Assembly: GCF_000284295.1 (NCBI RefSeq)
Contig: NC_017093.1
Location: 1,736,001 to 1,800,000, forward strand
Source: Actinoplanes missouriensis 431
Lineage (GTDB): Bacteria > Actinomycetota > Actinomycetes > Mycobacteriales > Micromonosporaceae
Length of the DNA stretch: 64,000 nucleotides
Direction of reading: 5' to 3'
Shown here: positions 38,486-47,016 of the stretch, piece by piece
Layout: each line of letters starts with the position of its first letter
Position numbering within the stretch: the stretch's first letter is position 1
Position numbers and translations under genes: made by a program
The notes under the pieces: model-generated
The model's input: the letters and a program-made list of their open reading frames with translations, nothing else
Told to the model about the DNA's origin: nothing
Databases searched by the model: none

Positions 38486-39243
38486 AGTGCTCGGGTGGAG
38501 CCGCCGTCGACGGTCACCGCCACGCCCGTCACGTAGCTTGCCGCGGGGGAGAGCAGGAACGCGGCGACCCGTCCGTACTCCGCGGGCTCGCCGATCCGGC
38601 GCAGCGGGATCGTCGCGGACACCTCTGCCGTCGCCGCCGCCGGATCGTCCGCGGAGGCGAACAGCTCACGGCTGCGGTCGGTCATGAACCGGCCGGGCAG
38701 GATGCTGAGCACCCGGATGCCGCGCGGGCCGTACTCGTCGGCCATGTCCTTCGCGACCATGGCGAGTCCCGGACGCAGGCCGTTGGAGAGGCCCAGCCCG
38801 CCCAGCGGCGTCTTCACCGACGTGGAGAGGACCAGCCCGATCGCGCCGCCCTCGGGCATCGCCGAGGCGAACGTGCGGGCCGCCCGGACCGAGCCGAGGA
38901 ACACCGTGTCGAACGCGTCCCGCCACTGGTCGTCGGTCATGCTCGCGGCCGTGCCCGGCGTCGGCCCGCCGACCGAGATCAGCGCGCCGTCCACCCGCCC
39001 GAACCGTTCCGTCGCCAGATCCACCAGCTCACGCGGGGCGGCCGGGTCACTGAGGTCGGCGGCCAGGCCGGCGGCGTGCTCCGATCCGCCCAGCTCGGCG
39101 ACCGCGTCGGCGACCCGGTCGGAGTCCCGCGACGAGATCACCACCTTGGCGCCGTCGGCGACGAGGGCTTGCGCGGTGGCGAAGCCGAGTCCACGCGAGG
39201 CGCCGGTGAGGATGTAGACACGATCAGCCAGTCCGAGATCCAT
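38482..39243 (-). CDS. short-chain dehydrogenase/reductase
   Basis: 253 aa SDR. Cofactor loop TGASRGLGFA (residues 14-23); the catalytic Ser is in VLSTSVKTPLGGLGLSNG but the usual YxxxK reads as GLSNGLRPGLAMVAKDMA, so the Tyr is replaced by Asn while Lys remains. C-terminal GVAVTVDGGSTRAL is typical. Substrate unknown and the active site looks altered. Leaderless ATG after CAGGAT; translation coupled to mug. Confidence 0.88.
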   Translation of the reverse strand: MDLGLADRVYILTGASRGLGFATAQALVADGAKVVISSRDSDRVADAVAELGGSEHAAGLAADLSDPAAPRELVDLATERFGRVDGALISVGGPTPGTAASMTDDQWRDAFDTVFLGSVRAARTFASAMPEGGAIGLVLSTSVKTPLGGLGLSNGLRPGLAMVAKDMADEYGPRGIRVLSILPGRFMTDRSRELFASADDPAAATAEVSATIPLRRIGEPAEYGRVAAFLLSPAASYVTGVAVTVDGGSTRAL

Positions 39244-39249
39244 GCCCGA

Positions 39250-39255
39250 ATCCTG
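39250..39255 (-). promoter_or_regulatory. leaderless -10 CAGGAT for the SDR-mug operon
   Basis: CAGGAT on the minus strand, 6 bases, then ATG 39243. Confidence 0.45.
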
Positions 39256-39281
39256 CCACCCGGCCGATCACATCGACGACC

Positions 39282-39860
39282 TCAGTGCCTGCGGACGGCT
39301 TCCTCGACCAGATCCAGCACCCGCGCGAGCTCACCGGGCGGACGACCGGTGGCCAGGTGCAGCACCAGGCCGTCGTAAGCCAGCTCCAGGAACTGGGTCA
39401 ACACCTCCACGGGTACGTCCTGACGGAGCACCCCGGCATCCCGCTGACGCTCCAGCCGCTCGCGGGTGGCGTCGGCGATCGCGGCGGACCGCTCGGACCA
39501 GCGCTTGGCGAACGCCGGATCGGTCCGCAGCCGGTGCGCCACCTCCAATTGGGTGCCGAGCCAGCCGGCCGTGTCGCCCTCGCTGTTGCCGGCGCGCTCG
39601 AGAAGGTCGCGCATCACCTGGACGAGACCGTTGCGGGTGACGGTCTCCACCATCGTGGCGGCGTCGTCCTCGGCCACGGCCAGGAAGAGCGACTCCTTGT
39701 CGCGAAAATGGTGGAAAATCGCCCCACGGGACATGCCGGTCGCCTCCTCCAGGCGGCGGACCGTGGCGCCCTCGTAGCCGAACCTGGCGAAGCAGGCGCG
39801 AGCCGCGCTCAGAATCTCGTGGCGACGCGCGTCTAGCTGGTCCTGACTCACCCTGGGCAC
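39282..39860 (-). CDS. TetR family regulator, AcnR-like
   Basis: 192 aa. N-terminal HTH: GYEGATVRRLEEATGMSRGAIFHHF. This stretch and the following DKESLFLAVAEDDAATM and NGLVQVMRDLLE closely match the corynebacterial aconitase repressor AcnR as I remember it, and Mycobacterium has a TetR gene beside acn at the same chromosomal place. Here acnA lies 3.8 kb away. GTG start 6 bases after CACGAT. A perfect palindrome at 39898-39909 near its promoter reappears, slightly altered, over the acnA -10. Confidence 0.85.
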   Translation of the reverse strand: MPRVSQDQLDARRHEILSAARACFARFGYEGATVRRLEEATGMSRGAIFHHFRDKESLFLAVAEDDAATMVETVTRNGLVQVMRDLLERAGNSEGDTAGWLGTQLEVAHRLRTDPAFAKRWSERSAAIADATRERLERQRDAGVLRQDVPVEVLTQFLELAYDGLVLHLATGRPPGELARVLDLVEEAVRRH

Positions 39861-39866
39861 GGGCTG

Positions 39867-39896
39867 ATCGTGTCACGGGGCGGTGCGGTCTTGCAA
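39867..39896 (-). promoter_or_regulatory. promoter of the AcnR-like gene
   Basis: Minus strand: -35 TTGCAA (39891-39896), 18-base spacer, -10 CACGAT (39867-39872), then 6 bases to GTG 39860. Confidence 0.5.
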
Positions 39897-39897
39897 T

Positions 39898-39909
39898 CCG
39901 TACGTACGG
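39898..39909. promoter_or_regulatory. operator-like palindrome CCGTACGTACGG
   Basis: Perfect 12-bp palindrome next to the -35 of the AcnR-like gene; 10 of 12 bases recur in the acnA promoter. Likely autoregulatory site. Confidence 0.55.
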
Positions 39910-40011
39910 CTTCTTAAGCGCGGCGGTCCCCTGATCGGATGATGCGAATTTCGTCATCCTGACAGGGTTTTGTTGACACTCCTGGACTGTTCGGTTCTGT
40001 GGCGTCTCACG

Positions 40012-40017
40012 TAAAGT
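40012..40017 (+). promoter_or_regulatory. leaderless -10 TAAAGT for the HAD gene
   Basis: TAAAGT, 6 bases, then GTG 40024. Confidence 0.55.
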
Positions 40018-40023
40018 GCCCGG

Positions 40024-40671
40024 GTGCCTCTAGTCTTCCTCGCTCTGGACGACACCCTGCTTGATCGCGGCGGTGCCTTCCGTCTGTGGGCGAAAGGCTT
40101 TCTGGACGAGATCGCCGCGCCGCACGAGGATCTGGACTGGCTGGTCTCCGTGGACGCCGACGGGCTGACCTCGCGATGGGACCTGGCCGATCTGATCAAG
40201 GACCGCTACCAGCTACGAGTGCCGGCCATCGATCTGGTCGACGAGCTGAACGCGGGGCCGCAGGTGTTCGAGCGGCTCGATCCGATGGTGGGGTGCGCAC
40301 TCGAGATCGCCGGTGACGCGGGACTGATCCCGGTCGTCGTCACGAACGGGCCGGCCGAGCAGCAGGAGGCGCGGATCCGGCGGACCGGCCTGGACCGCTA
40401 TGTCGCCGACTGGGTGATCTCGGAGCAGTGCGGGGTGAGCAAACCGAACCCGCGGATCTTCGCGCTCGCCGCCCAGCGGGTCCGGATGCGGCTCGCCGGG
40501 GCGTGGATCGTCGGCGACAGCCCGGAGGCGGACATCGGCGGCGCGGCCGCGATGGGGCTGCCGAGCGTGTGGCTGCATCGCGGGCGGGAGTGGGTGGACA
40601 ACCGGTTCGCCCCGACGAAGGTGGTCGGCAACGTGATCCAGGGGATCTCGGCGATCATGGCGACCCGCTGA
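40024..40671 (+). CDS. HAD superfamily protein lacking the catalytic nucleophile
   Basis: 215 aa. Motif I reads FLALDDTLLDR: the position of the first Asp of DxDxT, the nucleophile, is Ala (codon GCT). Motif II Thr (VVVTNG), motif III Lys (GVSKPNPRIF) and motif IV (GDSPEADIGGA) are intact, so the fold should be normal. Either a non-catalytic, ligand-binding member or an enzyme with altered chemistry. Leaderless start. Upstream of the RIO kinase. Confidence 0.85.
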   Translation: MPLVFLALDDTLLDRGGAFRLWAKGFLDEIAAPHEDLDWLVSVDADGLTSRWDLADLIKDRYQLRVPAIDLVDELNAGPQVFERLDPMVGCALEIAGDAGLIPVVVTNGPAEQQEARIRRTGLDRYVADWVISEQCGVSKPNPRIFALAAQRVRMRLAGAWIVGDSPEADIGGAAAMGLPSVWLHRGREWVDNRFAPTKVVGNVIQGISAIMATR

Positions 40672-40752
40672 ATTAAATAGGTTGCGCGGCGCCTGCTCTT
40701 CCTAGAGAGTCGTGCGCGGACGTTTTCGACGAGAGAGAAGGGGGTGGACTCC

Positions 40753-40884
40753 ATGGCTGTCTTTGTGATGCCTGCTGTCCAGCTTTCCCAGTTCACTTCT
40801 TTCTCCGAGGAGACCCTCCAGTGCGCGAGCACTCGATGCGGCGTGGGCGCCGCAAGTTCGACGACGACGAACCAGACTTCCTGA
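40753..40884 (+). CDS. small upstream ORF overlapping the RIO kinase start
   Basis: 43 codons from ATG 40753, preceded by a strong AAGGGGGTGG site 5 bases upstream, ending inside the kinase gene in another frame. Codon use in the first 22 codons is unusually T-rich in third positions. The peptide has two Cys and a Ser/Thr-rich tail. Could be a regulatory leader peptide coupled to the kinase start, or a chance frame. Confidence 0.35.
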   Translation: MAVFVMPAVQLSQFTSFSEETLQCASTRCGVGAASSTTTNQTS

Positions 40885-41720
40885 AGCGCGGCCGGCTCGA
40901 GCCGGTCCTGCAAGAAGATCCCGACCTGCCCGAGATCGGCGACCGCTGGTCCACCTGGGACGGCGCTCTGCACGGCCCACAGCCCCGGCCCGACTGGGTG
41001 CTCACCGAGTACGGCGCGGTCGACACCGAACTCGGCATCCTGAAAACCGGCAAGGAAGCCGACGTCTTCCTGATCCGCCGGTTCAACCCCACCACCGGCG
41101 CCACGTCGATGATCGCCGCGAAGCGGTACCGGGACGGCGAGCACCGGCTGTTCCACCGTGACGCCGGATACCTGGAAGGCCGCCGGGTGCGGCGCTCCCG
41201 GGAGATGCGGGCCATGACGAACCGCACCGCGTTCGGCAAGGAGATGATCGCCGGGCAGTGGGCGGCCGCCGAGTTCGACGCGCTCGGCCGCCTCTGGCAG
41301 ATCGGCCAGGAGAGTGGCCTGGTGTGCGTGCCCTATCCGGTCCAGCTCATCGGGACCGAGGTGATGCTGGAGTTCGTCGGTGACTGGGAGACCGGTGAAG
41401 CGGCGCCACGACTGGCACAGGTCCGGGCCGAACGTGACGAGCTGGCGGACCTGTGGCGGCAGATGACCGACGCGTTGTCCGTGCTGGCGCGTGCCCAGGT
41501 TGCTCATGGGGACCTGTCGCCGTACAACACGCTTGTCCACCGGGGACGGCTCGTGCTGATCGACCTGCCGCAGATCGTCGACGTGATCGCCAATCCGCGG
41601 GGCGGTGAGTTCATCGCCCGGGACGTCAACAACGTGGCCGCCTGGTTCCGGTCCCGCGGGCTCGATATCGACACCGAGTCGCTGATCGAGCGCCTGCTCT
41701 ACGAGGCGGGCCTGCGCTGA
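40821..41720 (+). CDS. RIO1-family serine kinase
   Basis: 299 aa. ATP site GILKTGKEADVFLIRR with AAKRYRDGEHRLF (Lys), catalytic loop AHGDLSPYNTLV near residue 229, and metal motif LIDLPQ near 250, all as in RIO1 kinases. RIO proteins act in ribosome maturation in archaea and eukaryotes; the bacterial target is unknown. GTG start with GAGGAG 8 bases upstream. Overlaps the small upstream ORF. Confidence 0.9.
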   Translation: MREHSMRRGRRKFDDDEPDFLKRGRLEPVLQEDPDLPEIGDRWSTWDGALHGPQPRPDWVLTEYGAVDTELGILKTGKEADVFLIRRFNPTTGATSMIAAKRYRDGEHRLFHRDAGYLEGRRVRRSREMRAMTNRTAFGKEMIAGQWAAAEFDALGRLWQIGQESGLVCVPYPVQLIGTEVMLEFVGDWETGEAAPRLAQVRAERDELADLWRQMTDALSVLARAQVAHGDLSPYNTLVHRGRLVLIDLPQIVDVIANPRGGEFIARDVNNVAAWFRSRGLDIDTESLIERLLYEAGLR

Positions 41721-41747
41721 TGCGGGTCAGGCGTCCGGTTCCCGGCC

Positions 41748-41775
41748 CGCGGCCGCCGCGTCCACGGCGGCCGCG
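41748..41775. terminator. bidirectional hairpin between RIO kinase and DUF2630 genes
   Basis: Perfect 11-bp GC stem (CGCGGCCGCCG-type arms) with a 6-base loop, between convergent stops. Confidence 0.7.
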
Positions 41776-41787
41776 ACCGGGGCCGCG

Positions 41788-42033
41788 TCACTGCAGGTAG
41801 TTCTCCACCTCGCTGACGGCGTGCGCCTGCTCGGCGTCCGGGTCGTTCCCGGCCGTGCGGGCGGCCCGCCGCCGGCGAAGCAGGTCCCAGCACTGATCAA
41901 GCGATTCCTCAAGGTCCTTGAGCCGGGCGTGCTCCTCGTCGGAGGAGATCTTGCCCGAGCTCAGCTGCTGGCGGAGCTCGTGCTCCTCCTCGACCAAGCC
42001 GTGGATCCGGCTCAGCACAGTCTTGTCATCCAT
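41788..42033 (-). CDS. DUF2630 family protein
   Basis: 81 aa, entirely helical and charged, beginning MDDKTVLSRIHGLVEEEHELR, the DUF2630 hallmark, and continuing with CWDLLRRRRA. Function unknown. TAGGCT stands 6 bases before the ATG (leaderless). Single gene. Confidence 0.88.
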   Translation of the reverse strand: MDDKTVLSRIHGLVEEEHELRQQLSSGKISSDEEHARLKDLEESLDQCWDLLRRRRAARTAGNDPDAEQAHAVSEVENYLQ

Positions 42034-42039
42034 TCCCGA

Positions 42040-42045
42040 AGCCTA
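42040..42045 (-). promoter_or_regulatory. leaderless -10 TAGGCT for the DUF2630 gene
   Basis: TAGGCT on the minus strand, 6 bases, then ATG 42033. Confidence 0.6.
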
Positions 42046-42116
42046 TTCACCCGAGGCCGGTTTCGGAGACTCCCACCTGCGTGTTCCCCGCCATGCCGCG
42101 CGGGGGCGCCCGGGCT

Positions 42117-42157
42117 GTGTGTGGAGTCGCCTCGCGGAGCGAACCCGAATTCCACAC
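42117..42157. repeat. dispersed palindromic element, copy 3
   Basis: GTGTGTGGA arm, GGAGCGAACCCGAA core, TTCCACAC arm: the most symmetrical copy. Confidence 0.7.
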
Positions 42158-42169
42158 GCCGGATCAGCA

Positions 42170-42251
42170 CTGAGCGCCGGCTGGTCCGGCTGGTCACCAG
42201 TGTTGTCGCGCTGAGCACCGGCTGGTCCGGCTGGTCGTGAGTGTTGTCGCG
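42170..42251. repeat. 41-bp tandem repeat
   Basis: Two units of 41 bp (starting CTGAGC, containing CCGGCTGGTCCGGCTGGTC and GTGTTGTCGCG) with few differences, followed by a decayed third unit. Confidence 0.8.
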
Positions 42252-42443
42252 CTGGGTGCCGGCTGGTGCGAGGGCTGTTGGAACGGCTCGGTGACAGCGC
42301 TCGGAGCCAGCTCGCGCCGGTCGGCTGGCTTCCAGTGCTGTCCGAGGGCCGGCCGACGACACTGAGCGCCAGCCGGCCCGCGAAGTTCCACGATCCACGG
42401 CAGGCAGGCAGGCAGGCCGCGCGACGATCACGTGACGCATGGG

Positions 42444-42474
42444 CCCTGACATCACCTGCGATGTGATGTCAGGG
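42444..42474. repeat. perfect 12-bp inverted repeat
   Basis: CCCTGACATCAC and its exact complement around CTGCGAT. Could be a terminator of an unseen transcript or a protein-binding palindrome. Confidence 0.6.
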
Positions 42475-42758
42475 GACTGAAGACGTGCAGAGCCCGCCTG
42501 AAGGCGGCACGCGGGTGGTGCAGTTCGGGGTGGGAGCGTGCCTCAGGTCGGCGCGTGCGGGTGGTGGCTGGGGTGGGACTGATAGGAGGAGGGCGCAAGC
42601 GCTCACTCAGGCCGCGCGGTGTGTGCTCGTGTTTCGGACGCGCCAGCGGCCGGCGAGGAACGCCGCGCCCTCGGCGGGAGCGACGGTCCGCACCCACCAC
42701 CCCGCTGCGAGATGAACTTGATCTTGACCCCCGGTGGCGGGTAGTTGATCGGTGTTTT

Positions 42759-42764
42759 TAGATT
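42759..42764 (+). promoter_or_regulatory. leaderless -10 TAGATT for the TPR gene
   Basis: TAGATT, 6 bases, then GTG 42771. Confidence 0.55.
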
Positions 42765-42770
42765 TCTAGG

Positions 42771-43598
42771 GTGGGCTGGATACAGAAACTGCGGCAGGCT
42801 GCCGTCGACGGAGGTGGCGCGGGCACGCGCCGGGCTGTGGAGGCTGCTGAGGCGGCCGGGCGTGCGTTCCGGGATGGCGACGCGGCGGGGGCTGCCGAGC
42901 GCGGCGATGCGGCGGTGCGGATGCTGCGGAATTTGGTGGATCAGAGGGTACGGGCCGCGGAGCCCGTCCTGGTTCGGGCGCTGGACAAGCAGTCCGGCTA
43001 TCTCGCCGCGCTGGGGCGGCAGGACGAGGCCGTGGCGCTCGCCGCGGAGGCCGCCGGACTGGCGCGCGCGGAGCCGGAGTGGGCGCAGCTGCTGGCCACG
43101 ACGCTGGTGACCTATGCGACCCGGCTGGTGCGGGCGGGGCGGCTCGCCGAGGCGCTGGAGGCGGAACGGGAGGCCACCGGGATCGTGGAGGCGCTTCCGG
43201 AGCCGGTTCTGGCGCAGGGCATGTCGGATCTCGCGGCCGGGCTCGCCGAGGCGGGGGAGCACGCTGAGGCCGTGGTGATCAGTGAACGGGCGCTGGCGAT
43301 GTGGCGGACCCTCGCCGGGCGTGCGGCGGGGCGTTCGGCCGGGCGTGACGAGAAGGCTGAGGAGCGTCTCGGGCAGTCGCTGAGCGAGCACGCCGACCGG
43401 CTGTCCGAACTGGGGCGCTGGGCGGACGCGGTGGAGCTGAGCGCGGAGTGCGTGGCCTACCGGCGGCAGACCGCTCAGGAGCAGCTCGCCGCGGACCTGC
43501 GGCGGCATGCGGTGTTCCTGGAGCGGGTCGGCCGGGACCTGGAGGCGATCGCGGCCGCCGAGGAGGCGCAACGGCGAAGCCCCGCCTCAGCGAACTGA
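42771..43598 (+). CDS. tetratricopeptide-like helical repeat protein
   Basis: 275 aa, Ala-rich, all helical. Helix pairs at about residues 22-50, 60-95, 100-130, 140-175 and 190-260 fit TPR spacing, for example YLAALGRQDEAVALAAEAAGL. Probably a protein-interaction scaffold; no enzymatic motif. No signal peptide. Leaderless GTG start. Its end forms half of a terminator hairpin shared with acnA. Confidence 0.75.
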   Translation: MGWIQKLRQAAVDGGGAGTRRAVEAAEAAGRAFRDGDAAGAAERGDAAVRMLRNLVDQRVRAAEPVLVRALDKQSGYLAALGRQDEAVALAAEAAGLARAEPEWAQLLATTLVTYATRLVRAGRLAEALEAEREATGIVEALPEPVLAQGMSDLAAGLAEAGEHAEAVVISERALAMWRTLAGRAAGRSAGRDEKAEERLGQSLSEHADRLSELGRWADAVELSAECVAYRRQTAQEQLAADLRRHAVFLERVGRDLEAIAAAEEAQRRSPASAN

Positions 43599-43610
43599 GA
43601 CGGGGCTTCG
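43575..43610. terminator. bidirectional terminator between the TPR gene and acnA
   Basis: 10-bp stem CGAAGCCCCG, one mismatch, 5 more pairs and a CGAA tetraloop. It overlaps the last codons of the TPR gene and precedes the acnA stop. Confidence 0.85.
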
Positions 43611-43623
43611 GTAGACCGATGGA

Positions 43624-46395
<2,772 letters not shown>

Positions 46396-46459
46396 CGTCA
46401 TCTCCTTCACACCCAGCGACTGGAAGTCAAGTCTTTCGCACCGAAAGGGCGACCTTCGG

Positions 46460-46475
46460 GTTAGGTATGCCTAAC
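46460..46475. promoter_or_regulatory. iron-box-like inverted repeat GTTAGG-N4-CCTAAC
   Basis: Perfect 6-bp arms around TATG, 20-35 bases downstream of the acnA -10. Starting at its TTAGG it fits about 14 of 19 positions of the DtxR/IdeR consensus as I remember it. Could also serve the divergent gene. Confidence 0.5.
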
Positions 46476-46498
46476 TCTCGGTTCACGTCTTCTGGTAA

Positions 46499-46528
46499 AC
46501 CGTACGTCCGTCTTGCTAGCCCTCGCAA
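46499..46528 (-). promoter_or_regulatory. acnA promoter with AcnR-like site over the -10
   Basis: Minus strand: -35 TTGCGA (46523-46528), 18-base spacer, -10 TACGGT (46499-46504). The sequence GGACGTACGG overlapping the -10 matches the palindrome before the AcnR-like gene in 10 of 12 aligned bases. Confidence 0.6.
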
Positions 46529-46602
46529 GCGGGGTCCACCTGGTAGATCCTTGCAGTGAAAGCGAGGTTTGGTGTCGTCGATCGATGGGCATACGCGCCG
46601 AC

Positions 46603-46992
46603 ATGACGGCACCGGCGGAAACCGACGAGCTCACCGACTTCTTCGGTCGTTACGGCACGGCCCTCACGACGGGCGACGTCGCGGCGATCGCCCGCTGCCA
46701 CGCGCTGCCGGGTCTGGTCGTGTCCGACTCGTACAGCTTCACGTTCAGCTCACCGGCCGCGGTGGCGTTGTCGTTCCTGGGCGCGGCCCCCGCGTACCGG
46801 GAGAACCGGATCGTCGCGGCGCACGCGCAGCTGCTCGCCGTCCAGCGGCTCTCCACCGCGCTGGCCCTGGTGTCGGTGGAGTGGGAGTACCTGGACGACC
46901 AGGGGAGCGCGGTTCCCGGCGAGCGGTACCGCTATCTGATCCGTACCGGCGCTGACGGACCCCTGATCACCACGGTCATAGCCACACGCTGA
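46603..46992 (+). CDS. NTF2-like (SnoaL/DUF4440-type) small protein
   Basis: 129 aa. Pattern TDELTDFFGRYGTALTTGDVAAIARCHALPGLVVSD, then a strand-rich C-terminus ending RYRYLIRTGADGPLITTVIA, fits an NTF2-like cone fold, which serves many small enzymes and binding proteins. No catalytic residue set is evident. ATG 46603 is likely, with ATG 46585 possible; no good ribosome site for either. Divergent from acnA. Confidence 0.7.
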   Translation: MTAPAETDELTDFFGRYGTALTTGDVAAIARCHALPGLVVSDSYSFTFSSPAAVALSFLGAAPAYRENRIVAAHAQLLAVQRLSTALALVSVEWEYLDDQGSAVPGERYRYLIRTGADGPLITTVIATR

Positions 46993-47016
46993 GCGTGGCG
47001 GTGCGACCATGGTCCG

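Larger units (their letters stand above)
42046..42758. other. 713-bp gene-free, repeat-rich stretch
   Basis: Holds one copy of the dispersed palindrome, a 41-bp tandem repeat, a GGCA microsatellite (near 42400) and a perfect 12-bp hairpin. No frame looks coding. Confidence 0.65.

Noticed and set aside
40753-40884. RiPP precursor peptide with RIO kinase as modifying enzyme
   Set aside because: No cyclase, dehydratase, protease or dedicated exporter adjoins; RIO kinases are not known RiPP enzymes. Kept only as a possible leader peptide.
46513-46602. Longer start for the NTF2-like gene
   Set aside because: The extra residues would cross the acnA promoter and do not fit the fold; ATG 46603 or 46585 is more likely.
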